In this document: positions 45,563 through 54,490 of the stretch, piece by piece
How the letters are laid out: each line of letters opens with the position of its first letter
How positions within the stretch are numbered: the stretch's first letter is position 1
Source: Bacteroidota bacterium
Lineage (GTDB): Bacteria; Bacteroidota; Bacteroidia; Chitinophagales; Saprospiraceae
DNA length: 64,000 bases
Direction of reading: 5' to 3'
NCBI GenBank assembly: GCA_003045895.1
Contig: PZPC01000006.1
Location: 1-64,000 of the forward strand
Program-made: the position numbers and the translations under genes
The notes under the pieces: model-generated
What the model saw: only the letters and a program-made list of their open reading frames with translations
Told to the model about the DNA's origin: nothing
The model's database searches: none

Positions 45563-46618
45563 ATGCACTATAATAAACTTGGCAGCAGCGATTTAATGGT
45601 ATCCCGCGTCTGCCTGGGTACCATGACTTTTGGCCAACAGAATTCCCAGGCCGATGCCTCCGAACAATTGGACTACGCCGTAGACCACGGCATCAACTTC
45701 ATTGATACCGCCGAATTGTATGCTGTTCCGCCTCGTGAAGCCACCTATGGTGCTACCGAAACTATGATTGGCAACTGGCTCCAGGCCCAACCGCAGCAGC
45801 GATCAAAGATAGTCCTGGCGACCAAGATTGCAGGACGGGGCGTGGCTCACATCAGAGGCGGGGATAAAATACTAAGTCAATACATCGCCTCCTCGATTGA
45901 CGCCTCGTTGCAACGTTTACAGACGGATTACATCGATCTTTACCAACTGCACTGGCCCAACCGCTCGAACCCCAGCTTCAACCGGCACTGGTTCAATATA
46001 GTAGATTTCACGACCATTGATCCGGAACAAGAGGAAGCCGAAATGCTGGCCATTCTGGAAGCGTTGGACACTTGTATCAAAGCAGGAAAGATCCGCTACT
46101 GTGGCCTCTCAAACGAAACCTCCTGGGGTATTGAAAAATACGTCAACCTGGCCAAACAAAACGGACTCCCCAAAATGGTTTCCCTGCAAAACGAGTTCAG
46201 CCTCATCCAAACCAAAGACTGGCCAATGGTGGTGGAGTCTTGCCAATTGAACGACCTCGCCTACTTGCCCTGGTCACCGCTCGGCACTGGTGTGCTATCG
46301 GGAAAATACCTCAATGGCAACCGACCGGCGGGTTCCCGGTGGAACCTAAGTGACCGACACGGCAACTTCCGCAACCAACCCGATGTACACAAAGCAGTAG
46401 CCGCCTACACGGAACTGGCAGCCGCCCACGGAATGACCTCCAGCCAACTGAGCCTGGCCTGGTGCAACCATTTCTACTGGGTCACTTCTACCATCATCGG
46501 GGCTACTCAAATGGGCCAGTTGCAAGAAAATCTCGCAGCTTTTGACCTGACGCTATCCGAGGAACTCCTCACGGCTATTCACGAAATAAAACGCCAATAC
46601 TACGTACCTTATGCCTAA
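45563..46618 (+). CDS. Aldo/keto reductase (Tas-like)
   Basis: A 351-residue NADP(H)-dependent oxidoreductase with the (beta/alpha)8 fold. The catalytic tetrad is visible: Asp and Tyr in FIDTAELYAVPP, Lys in LATKIAGR and His in YQLHWPNR. The long loop after LHWPNR and the insertion with RHWFNIVDF match the Tas/YajO-like subgroup. The C-terminal IIGATQMGQLQENL binds the cofactor phosphate. Substrate unknown. It follows tRNA-Arg by 28 bp and precedes the PKD protein by 35 bp. Confidence 0.9.
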   Translation: MHYNKLGSSDLMVSRVCLGTMTFGQQNSQADASEQLDYAVDHGINFIDTAELYAVPPREATYGATETMIGNWLQAQPQQRSKIVLATKIAGRGVAHIRGGDKILSQYIASSIDASLQRLQTDYIDLYQLHWPNRSNPSFNRHWFNIVDFTTIDPEQEEAEMLAILEALDTCIKAGKIRYCGLSNETSWGIEKYVNLAKQNGLPKMVSLQNEFSLIQTKDWPMVVESCQLNDLAYLPWSPLGTGVLSGKYLNGNRPAGSRWNLSDRHGNFRNQPDVHKAVAAYTELAAAHGMTSSQLSLAWCNHFYWVTSTIIGATQMGQLQENLAAFDLTLSEELLTAIHEIKRQYYVPYA

Positions 46619-46653
46619 CTAACCACCTGTTTACCTACCCAATTAGCCGACCT

Positions 46654-49182
46654 ATGAAAAATGCTTACCTCCTCATCTTTGTACTCTTATGCGGTGCCAC
46701 CGGCTGGAGCCAAACCCATATTGGCGGGCAGCTCAACCACTACGCCAGCTTTATCAGCCAGGACGACTGCCGCAATACCATCACGGTTGACAACGCCATT
46801 GATTTCACCCCCGGCATGGGCATCTTCGTTATCCAAATGACTGGTGCCAATATCAACTTGAGCAATACCGACAGCTTTGGTGACATGACCGATCTAAACG
46901 GCACTGGCCAGTACGAATACAATCGAATTGTCGCTATTCAGGGAAATGACCTCACCCTGGAATTGGCCCTGGTCCATACGTACCCAGGCACAGGCACCCA
47001 GGTTGTTGGCTTTCCGATCCTGGCTGCAGCCAACGTAACTAGCCCCCTGGTACCGCAAGCCTGGAATGGAATCACGGGTGGGGTGATCGCACTGGAAGTC
47101 ACGAATACCCTTACCATAACCGCCGATATCGAGGCCAGTGGAAGCGGATTCCGGGGCGGTCAGGCGGTCGCGATTACAGACAACAACTGCTCCTTCCTAA
47201 CGGCGGCCAATAACTATGCCTACGAACAAGGCAACTGGCGTGGCGCCCCCAAAGGAGAAGGGATAGCGCTCACCACCGTCAGCAGGGCTTTTGGGCGGGG
47301 CGCTCAAGCCAACGGTGGTGGTGGCGGAAACGATCACAACAGCGGTGGCGGTGGCGGGAGCCTGCTAACCACCGGCGGACAAGGTGGTCAGAACAACGAA
47401 CCGGGCGCTTTCAACTGCGATGGCAATTTTCCTGGCAGAGGTGGCAAGGTCGTCTTCAACGCCAATAACCGCTTGTTCATGGGCGGTGGCGGCGGCGCTG
47501 GCCATAGCAATAACACCCTCACCATGCATGGTGGCAACGGCGGAGGAATTATCCTCCTCAAAGTCGGAACTATCGAATTTGCGGGTGGCCGCATTCGCGC
47601 CAATGGCACCGCAGGAGGCAATGCGGCGGGAGATGGTGCCGGAGGTGGTGGTGCCGGAGGTATGATTGTCTTATTAACCAACAGCAGCAGCGGTGTGCCA
47701 CAACTCGAAGCTATTGGCGGTGCTGGTGGTACGGCCAATAACAGCAACCAAAACCGCTGCTTTGGTCCTGGTGGTGGCGGAAGTGGCGGCGTGGTCTGGA
47801 GCAATACTTTGCTTGCGCCCGCCGTAGGTGGTGGGATAGCAGGTACAAGCATCAATTCTCAAAGTTGCCCAGTGAGCACCAATGGCGCAACGGCGGGCAG
47901 CGCCGGCCTGGTCGGCACCCTGACCAACTTGCAAGCGGGCAGCCCGTATCAGGTACCCGCAATTCTAAACATCCCGAACGATACCCTGGTTTGCCCCGGC
48001 GAACAGCTGCTGCTGGTTGCTGTCACCAGTGGCACGGGCCTGGCTTACCGGTGGCAACGACTGGTACTGGGCAGCTGGTTAAACGTGCCCGAAGATGCCA
48101 ACGCCAGCGGTACGCAAACCCCGGAACTCCTGCTCCGTGCCAATGCTCAAACAGCAGGTACCTATCGCCTGGCAGTGACTGCCAGCGGGTGCTCAACTGA
48201 ACTTGTTTCAACTTCGGTACAAGTTGACCTTTTGCTGGCTGCCACCGCTAACCCCGCATTTATCCTGAATGGCAACACCGCCACTTTTAGTGCCAACCTC
48301 AGCAGTCCTGCCGACGTTTTGTGGCATTTTGGCAATGCCCAGACCAGCACCATACCCAATCCGATTTTTACCTTCCCGGGGGCTGGCAGCTATCCCGTCA
48401 GCTTCTCTTTTAACGATGGTTGTGGCGAACAGGTTCTTACACTCCTGGTTACCATCACCGAACCACTGCAAGCCGGCATCGGAGCCAGTAGCCTGGCGGG
48501 GTGTGCGCCTTTGGTCATCCGCTTCCAGGACGAATCTGTCGGCAATGTCACCCTAAGAACCTGGAGTTTTCCTGGCGGTAGTCCGGCCAGCAGCACCGAA
48601 GCAACACCACTGGTTACTTACCCCGACATCGGCACCTACACCGCCACCCTCCGTGTAGGCAACGGTGGAGCAAATAGTGCCATCAATACCCAGGTGAGCG
48701 TGTTTCCACCCCCCATCCCCAACTTCGCCGTAACGACCGACGCCTTAACCATCAGCTTGTCGAATACATCCACCAATGCAACCAGCTTTCTCTGGAATTT
48801 TGGCGACGGCAATAGCAGTTCTTTGGAAAGCCCGGTGCATACTTATGACAATCCGGGCGTTTATGAAGTCACGCTCAATGCCAGTAACGAATATTGTGGC
48901 GTAGCGGTGGGGCAAACCATTGGCGTTTTTACCAATAGCAATACGACTAATCCAACAAAAAGCTGGCGGGTATATCCCAATCCGTTCTGGCAGACTTTGA
49001 CGATTGAGCATGGGCAAGGAAACCGTTATGTGCTCTACAACAGCTACGGACAGCAGCTATTGACGGGGCGTATTATTCAACCTCGCCAGGTATTCACCTG
49101 GCCTGATCTACCCGCAGGTGTCTACTTTTTAGGCATGGAGCAGGGTGGACAAAGCCACTGGCAAAAAATAGTGAAGTTTTAG
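46654..49182 (+). CDS. PKD-domain protein with type IX secretion C-terminal signal
   Basis: An 842-residue secreted protein. The Sec signal (1-19) ends in GWSQ. Residues of about 150-420 form an extended Gly-rich region (clusters such as GGGGGNDHNSGGGGG) with beta-strand pattern between them. Ig-like and two PKD-like domains follow (LWHFGNAQTSTIPNPIFTF near 555 and FLWNFGDGNSSSLESPVHTYD near 710). The last 75 residues are a T9SS type A sorting domain: WRVYPNPFWQTLTIEH, then DLPAGVYFLGMEQ and a Lys-rich end. It is exported and attached or released at the cell surface; a binding or adhesive role is likely (inference). Confidence 0.85.
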   Translation: MKNAYLLIFVLLCGATGWSQTHIGGQLNHYASFISQDDCRNTITVDNAIDFTPGMGIFVIQMTGANINLSNTDSFGDMTDLNGTGQYEYNRIVAIQGNDLTLELALVHTYPGTGTQVVGFPILAAANVTSPLVPQAWNGITGGVIALEVTNTLTITADIEASGSGFRGGQAVAITDNNCSFLTAANNYAYEQGNWRGAPKGEGIALTTVSRAFGRGAQANGGGGGNDHNSGGGGGSLLTTGGQGGQNNEPGAFNCDGNFPGRGGKVVFNANNRLFMGGGGGAGHSNNTLTMHGGNGGGIILLKVGTIEFAGGRIRANGTAGGNAAGDGAGGGGAGGMIVLLTNSSSGVPQLEAIGGAGGTANNSNQNRCFGPGGGGSGGVVWSNTLLAPAVGGGIAGTSINSQSCPVSTNGATAGSAGLVGTLTNLQAGSPYQVPAILNIPNDTLVCPGEQLLLVAVTSGTGLAYRWQRLVLGSWLNVPEDANASGTQTPELLLRANAQTAGTYRLAVTASGCSTELVSTSVQVDLLLAATANPAFILNGNTATFSANLSSPADVLWHFGNAQTSTIPNPIFTFPGAGSYPVSFSFNDGCGEQVLTLLVTITEPLQAGIGASSLAGCAPLVIRFQDESVGNVTLRTWSFPGGSPASSTEATPLVTYPDIGTYTATLRVGNGGANSAINTQVSVFPPPIPNFAVTTDALTISLSNTSTNATSFLWNFGDGNSSSLESPVHTYDNPGVYEVTLNASNEYCGVAVGQTIGVFTNSNTTNPTKSWRVYPNPFWQTLTIEHGQGNRYVLYNSYGQQLLTGRIIQPRQVFTWPDLPAGVYFLGMEQGGQSHWQKIVKF

Positions 49183-49328
49183 TCTGCGTGGGGACGATCG
49201 ATCATCTCCGAATCCTCCGAAGTATTGAGCACTTTCACACCACACTTTTGTAAACCAAAGGTAAGCAGGGCAAAACCAAGAATAACGAGAATAATAATTT
49301 CTCCCCGGGAGATTACTTTGCGTGGCAT
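49179..49328 (-). CDS. 49-residue membrane protein
   Basis: A short ORF reading MPRKVISRGEIIILVILG, continuing the hydrophobic helix to about residue 26, then a Cys-containing stretch and an acidic tail (NTSEDSEMIDRPHAD). The positive-inside start and single helix look like a genuine small inner-membrane protein. Its stop overlaps the stop of the convergent PKD gene by three bases. No homologue is recognised. Confidence 0.5.
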   Translation of the reverse strand: MPRKVISRGEIIILVILGFALLTFGLQKCGVKVLNTSEDSEMIDRPHAD

Positions 49329-49374
49329 ATGGTTTATTTTGGTGGAGTTGCTAAGATAATTAATATCAATTTGC

Positions 49375-50202
49375 TTAAATCCGTTTTGTTATCCAATCCA
49401 ATATACCCTTTAAAACTTCCTGCTGTTCGGGCTCATTGTGCATCTCGTGGAACAGGCCATCCCAGACTTTCAAAGTCACATCACCCGTAACGCGACTGGC
49501 AAAATCGCTGGTGCCCCCCGGAGAAGTAATGCCATCGGCGCCACCGTGTAGCAACAACAAAGGGACGGGAAAGGAGCCCTGGTATTTATCCAGGGCAGCA
49601 GCGGACTCCAGCATACTCATCCCGGTAATAGCCGTAATGGCGTTGTGCACCAGGGGATCAGCCTGGTATTTTTCTACGACAGTCTTATCCCGCGAAAGCT
49701 GCTCAACGTCGAGTCCGTTGGGCTGAGAAAAACCCGGAAAAATACCACGCATTAATTTGCCCATTCCCACCATGACGGATGAGGGCTGAAAGGACAGCCG
49801 GATATGGGGGGCACTAACGATGGCTCCCTGTATGGTAGGATGCCGGTGCAGGATGTAACTCAACAACAGGTTGCCTCCCATGCTGTGACCGTAAAGGAAA
49901 AGCGGGATACCGGGATAGCGTTCTTCCGCTTCGACGGTTAGGTACGCAATTTCGTCCAAAAAGGCGTTGTAAGAACGGGTATGCCCTCTTTTGCCACCGC
50001 TTTGGCCGTGTCCGCGACGGTCATAACCCAATACCGCGATATGATGTTGGTTAAAAAAACTGGCTACGTGGGCGTATCGCTGTACGTGCTCGCCCAGGCC
50101 GTGAATGATTGCTACCACTGCCTGGGGATTTTCTACCGGCCATTCGGTGCCGTAAATCTTAATCCCATCAGTCGTTTGCCAAAAAAAATCGGAAGAAGCC
50201 AT
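49375..50202 (-). CDS. Alpha/beta hydrolase, monoacylglycerol-lipase-like
   Basis: A 275-residue Hydrolase_4 family enzyme. It has IIHGLGEHVQRY (oxyanion region), GYDRRGHGQSGGKRG, the nucleophile Ser107 in YGHSMGGNLLL, the Asp in LHGGADGITSP and the His in FHEMHNEPE. By family it releases fatty acids from monoacylglycerol or lysophospholipid. ATG 50202 fits the family; the longer frame from 50268 would overlap the divergent fmt promoter region. Confidence 0.88.
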   Translation of the reverse strand: MASSDFFWQTTDGIKIYGTEWPVENPQAVVAIIHGLGEHVQRYAHVASFFNQHHIAVLGYDRRGHGQSGGKRGHTRSYNAFLDEIAYLTVEAEERYPGIPLFLYGHSMGGNLLLSYILHRHPTIQGAIVSAPHIRLSFQPSSVMVGMGKLMRGIFPGFSQPNGLDVEQLSRDKTVVEKYQADPLVHNAITAITGMSMLESAAALDKYQGSFPVPLLLLHGGADGITSPGGTSDFASRVTGDVTLKVWDGLFHEMHNEPEQQEVLKGILDWITKRI

Positions 50203-50279
50203 GCGCAGGTCATTAGTTGTGTGGCCTAAAATTAATGATTTAATTTGCATCTTAGCGATTGAATACAAAAAACCAAATT

Positions 50280-51218
50280 ATGCAGCCTCGGATTATCTTC
50301 ATGGGAACACCGGAATTTGCCGTTCCAGCTCTCGCCATTTTAGTAGAAAATGGCTACGACGTGGTGGCCGTTGTCACCGCTACGGATAAATGGGGTGGCC
50401 GGGGTGGCAAAAAGTTGCTCGAATCGGCCGTAAAGCAATATGCCGTAGCCCATCAAATCCCCGTCTTGCAACCCAGCAACCTCAAAGCACCGGCTTTTCT
50501 GGAAGAACTGCAAAATTTTCGGGCTGATTTACAAATTGTCGTGGCCTTCCGCATGCTGCCCAAGGTCGTTTGGGCGATGCCTGCTCTGGGTACTTTCAAT
50601 CTCCACGGGTCGCTCCTACCCCGCTACCGGGGTGCAGCTCCGATCAACTGGGCGGTCATCAACGGCGACGAGGAAACGGGGGTGACTACCTTTTTTATCC
50701 AGGAGGAGATTGACACGGGAGATTTGATCTTTCAGGAGAAAATGCCCATTTTCCCTACCGATACCGCGGGGAATGTCCATGACAAAATGATGATTCTTGG
50801 TGCGCAGACCGTTCTAAAAACAGTTCGTGCCATCGTAGCGGGTGAGGTGGTTACGCAACGCCAGGACAACGAATTGGCTACCCCCGCGCCGAAACTTACG
50901 CCTGAAAATACCCGGATAAACTTCCACCAGTCAACCGAACAGGTCCACAACCTCATTCGCGGGCTAAGTCCTTTTCCAGCCGCCTGGACTACCCTCGACG
51001 GTGAAAAATGGAAAATCCTGCGCAGCAAGCCACTTCAGGAAAAGCACAATTTGCAACCAGGCACTATTGTCTCTGATGGCAAGACATTTTTTAACATTGC
51101 CACTCCCGATGGATTCATCGAAGTTCAGGAATTACAAGTCCCAGGCAAACGCAGAATGGCCGTTTCCGATTTCCTCAACGGTTGGCGTTCCGCCCCGGAA
51201 GCGCAAGCGTTCCAATAA
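50280..51218 (+). CDS. fmt: Methionyl-tRNA formyltransferase
   Basis: A 312-residue enzyme that formylates initiator Met-tRNA with 10-formyl-THF. It has IIFMGTPEFAVPAL at the start, the catalytic Asn and His in FNLHGSLLPRYRGAAPINWAVI, the catalytic Asp in EIDTGDLIF, and a C-terminal OB-like tRNA-binding domain. ATG 50280 is the family start. It diverges from the lipase gene. Confidence 0.95.
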   Translation: MQPRIIFMGTPEFAVPALAILVENGYDVVAVVTATDKWGGRGGKKLLESAVKQYAVAHQIPVLQPSNLKAPAFLEELQNFRADLQIVVAFRMLPKVVWAMPALGTFNLHGSLLPRYRGAAPINWAVINGDEETGVTTFFIQEEIDTGDLIFQEKMPIFPTDTAGNVHDKMMILGAQTVLKTVRAIVAGEVVTQRQDNELATPAPKLTPENTRINFHQSTEQVHNLIRGLSPFPAAWTTLDGEKWKILRSKPLQEKHNLQPGTIVSDGKTFFNIATPDGFIEVQELQVPGKRRMAVSDFLNGWRSAPEAQAFQ

Positions 51219-51527
51219 AGCAATTGCCGCAGACACCAACAATCCGTCCACGATAAAAGAATGCCAAGAGCATGCTGCTTTAGCGTAAAATTTGGCCAAA
51301 AGCAGTTATAGCCGTTGAAATTGCAGCTTTTGTAGGAAAAGAATCAAAAATATACTGAAAATACAAGCCTAAATTTTAAAAAATAACAATCTTTGCAGTG
51401 GATGAAATTTTCATCTTCCTATCTAGTTAAGCCGTTTTACACCACTTCCAAAAGCAAGTCCGTGATTTGCCTTTGGGTTCTATCTATTTTGAAAACGCAG
51501 AATAATTCTTAAACACTCTTTATTGGT
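51219..51527 (+). other. Intergenic region upstream of susC
   Basis: A region of 309 bp without a coding gene. It is AT-rich in its second half. AATCTTTG at 51388-51395 differs from the -7 consensus by one base and is a weak promoter candidate; no clear -33 TTG goes with it. A second half-match, TATTTTG, lies near 51486. No operator or riboswitch is seen. Confidence 0.4.
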
Positions 51528-54470
51528 ATGAAAAAAATACTCAATTCCATCCTGTTATTGGCAGCGATAGTTTTGGTTCCTGGCTTAGCTTTAAGTCAAC
51601 GAACCATTACGGGCCAGGTAACAGACGCAGAAACGGGTGAAACCCTGATTGGGGCCAACATCCTCGTAGTCGGAACTGCCACCGGTACCATTTCGGACTT
51701 TGATGGCAATTTCGAACTTAAACTCCCCGCTGGCTTCGATATGTTGTCGTTCAGCTACACGGGGTACACTTCCCAGGACATCAAGGTGGGCGCAAGCAAT
51801 GTCATTAATGTTAAAATGGCGGGCGGACAAATCCTTGATGAAGTAGTCGTCATTGGCTACGGTACCATCAAACGGGAAGACGCCACCGGATCTGTCGAAA
51901 CCATTAGCAGCGAAAGCTTCAACCGGGGTGCCATCACTTCCACCCAGGAGTTGATCGCCGGTAAGGTGGCCGGGGTTTCTATCACACCAAACAGCGATCC
52001 GGGCGGCGGTGCCAGCATCCGGATTCGCGGTGGTTCTTCCCTCAATGCATCCAATGACCCGCTGATTGTTATTGATGGCGTGCCCATCGAATCGCGCGGT
52101 GTTGCTGGTGATCGCAACATCCTGAACCTGGTCAACCCGAACGACGTAGAAAATGTGACGGTATTAAAAGATGCTTCTGCTACGGCTATCTATGGTTCCC
52201 GTGCTTCTAATGGTGTAATTATTATTACCACCAAGAAAGGTGCACTCGGCAAAGCGGTCCGCCTGAGCTACAATGGCAGCTTTGCGGCCAGTAGCATCCA
52301 GGAGACGGTTGATGTCATGTCAGCCGACCAGTTCCGCACTTTGGTCAACGAGCGTTACCCCGCCAATGTCAACCTGCTCGGCAACGAAAACACCAATTGG
52401 CAAGACCAAATCTTCCAAACCGGAATTACCCACGACCACAACATGAGCGCCAGCGGCGCCCTTGGTGAACTCCCCTACCGGGTTTCGTTGGGCTACACCA
52501 ACAAGGATGGTCTGCTCAAAACAGACAATTTCCAGCGTCTGACTTACGGCGTGAGCCTGACGCCTGGCTTCCTGGACAATACCCTCCAGGTAACGGCCAA
52601 CGTCAAGGGGATGAACAACCAAAACCTGTTTGCCAACCGCGGCGCACTGGGATCGGCCGTCAGTTTTGACCCTACCCAACCCATCTTCGACCAAGAAAGC
52701 CCTTACGGCGGTTATTTCACCTTCGTGAACAACGATGGTACCCCCAACCGACTGGCCCCGGCTAACCCTCTGGCACAGTTGGAACTCAAAGACGACCAAT
52801 CTACCGTCAACCGATTTATTGGCAACGTACAAGTGGATTACCGGATACCGTTCCTCCCCGATTTGCGCGCAAATATCAATGTAGGTATAGACCAGGCCAA
52901 AGGTGACGGGACAATCTACGAACCGGCTAACTTCAGCGCAGTTTTCGATGCGGCCACCGGTGGTGGAACCGACAACAGCTACAACGAAACCATTACCAAT
53001 CAGCTGTTCGACTTTTACCTGAACTACGTTAAGGAATTGGGCAACAACAAGATTGACCTGATGGCGGGTTATGGCTACCAGCACTTCAAGTTCGAGAAAG
53101 AAGACAACCGCAGTGACCTGCAGGGTACGCCCGAGAACGTGGTGCAAATTCTGACCGCACGGGAATACTTCCTGGTTTCAGTTTTCAGCCGTTTAAACCT
53201 GTCCCTCGGCGACCGCCTGCTGTTGACCGGAACGGTTCGCCGCGACGGTACCAGCCGCTTTTCGGAAAAGAACCGCTACGGTATTTTTCCCGCTGCTGCC
53301 GTGGGTTACAAATTTATCGACAACAAAAATCCTACCGGCATTATCAATAGCCTGAAGCTTCGCGCAGGCTGGGGTATTACCGGACAACAGGACATGGGTG
53401 ACAATTTCTATCCCTATATCCCTACCTATACCATCAGTTTGTCGAATGCCAATTACCAGTTTGGCGATGAATTTGTACCTACCAACCGCCCTGGTGGTTA
53501 CAACTCCGATTTGAAGTGGGAAGAAACAACCACTTACAATGTAGGTGTTGACTTTGGGCTCTTCGATGATCGTTTATCAGGTTCTTTTGAAGTGTACCAA
53601 CGCGACACGGAAGACCTGCTGACGACTACTCGTCCGGCCGCTGGTACCAACCTGACCAACAATATTCCAGCAAACATCGGATCCCTGGAAAACAAAGGAT
53701 TTGAGGTTTCCCTGAATATCGTGCCCATCCGCAATGCTAAAGCAGAATGGAGCCTGGGGGTTAACCTGACGCGCAACCAGAATGAGATCACCAGCCTCAC
53801 CCTCGGCGACGACCCCAATTTCCAGGGATTTGAAACCGGTGGTATTTCCGGTGGAGTTGGCAACAACATCCAGATCCACTCGGTTGGATTCCCGGCCAGT
53901 TCCTTTTACGTCTACCAACAGGTATACAACGAGAATGGCAACCCGATTGAAGGCCTGTACGTAGATCGCAATGGTGATGGCCAGGTTACCCCTGGCGATC
54001 GGTACCGCTTCGAAAATCCAGCGCCGGAATACTTCCTGGGCTTTACGTCTAATTTCAACTACGGCGCTTTCGACTTCTCTTTTGCCGGTCGGGCCAACGT
54101 GGGCAATTACATGTACAACAACCGCTACGTCAATTCCACGAACTACAACTCGATTTACAACTCTACCGGGTTCTTGTCCAATGTGCACAGCAATATCAAT
54201 GCCGTAGGATTCGCCGTTCCTCAGTACTTCAGTGATTTCTTCCTCGAAGATGCTTCCTTTCTGCGCATTGATCACATCACGGCGGGCTACCGCATTCAGG
54301 ATGTCTTTGGTGCTACGCGGGGTGGCAATCTGCGGTTGTACGCCACGATCCAGAACCCTGTTCTGGTTACCAATTACACCGGTATTGACCCCGAGGTATT
54401 TGGTGGTATCGACAACGATATTTATCCTCGTTCACGGACCGTTCTGTTTGGTGTGAATTTGAATTTCTAG
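51528..54470 (+). CDS. SusC/RagA-family TonB-dependent outer membrane transporter
   Basis: A 980-residue outer-membrane channel for glycan or oligosaccharide uptake, energised by TonB. After a Sec signal (1-23), a CarboxypepD_reg-like domain (about 25-100; ITGQVTDAETGETLIGANI) is followed by DEVVVIGYGTIKREDATGS, which is the SusC signature before the plug. The plug holds IRGGSSLNASNDPLIVIDGVP and DASATAIYGSRASNGVII. A 22-strand barrel makes up the rest, ending in FGVNLNF. It pairs with the SusD-like protein 20 bp downstream. Confidence 0.96.
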   Translation: MKKILNSILLLAAIVLVPGLALSQRTITGQVTDAETGETLIGANILVVGTATGTISDFDGNFELKLPAGFDMLSFSYTGYTSQDIKVGASNVINVKMAGGQILDEVVVIGYGTIKREDATGSVETISSESFNRGAITSTQELIAGKVAGVSITPNSDPGGGASIRIRGGSSLNASNDPLIVIDGVPIESRGVAGDRNILNLVNPNDVENVTVLKDASATAIYGSRASNGVIIITTKKGALGKAVRLSYNGSFAASSIQETVDVMSADQFRTLVNERYPANVNLLGNENTNWQDQIFQTGITHDHNMSASGALGELPYRVSLGYTNKDGLLKTDNFQRLTYGVSLTPGFLDNTLQVTANVKGMNNQNLFANRGALGSAVSFDPTQPIFDQESPYGGYFTFVNNDGTPNRLAPANPLAQLELKDDQSTVNRFIGNVQVDYRIPFLPDLRANINVGIDQAKGDGTIYEPANFSAVFDAATGGGTDNSYNETITNQLFDFYLNYVKELGNNKIDLMAGYGYQHFKFEKEDNRSDLQGTPENVVQILTAREYFLVSVFSRLNLSLGDRLLLTGTVRRDGTSRFSEKNRYGIFPAAAVGYKFIDNKNPTGIINSLKLRAGWGITGQQDMGDNFYPYIPTYTISLSNANYQFGDEFVPTNRPGGYNSDLKWEETTTYNVGVDFGLFDDRLSGSFEVYQRDTEDLLTTTRPAAGTNLTNNIPANIGSLENKGFEVSLNIVPIRNAKAEWSLGVNLTRNQNEITSLTLGDDPNFQGFETGGISGGVGNNIQIHSVGFPASSFYVYQQVYNENGNPIEGLYVDRNGDGQVTPGDRYRFENPAPEYFLGFTSNFNYGAFDFSFAGRANVGNYMYNNRYVNSTNYNSIYNSTGFLSNVHSNINAVGFAVPQYFSDFFLEDASFLRIDHITAGYRIQDVFGATRGGNLRLYATIQNPVLVTNYTGIDPEVFGGIDNDIYPRSRTVLFGVNLNF

Positions 54471-54490
54471 TAAACTTTAAAAAATAAAAA

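Noticed and set aside
47300-47860. Gly-rich repeats as a possible DNA repeat element
   Set aside because: The units vary in length and sequence and keep the reading frame; they are protein-level repeats.
52320-53147. Minus-strand open frame of 275 codons
   Set aside because: Antisense to susC; it is long only because the susC codon use avoids complementary stops.
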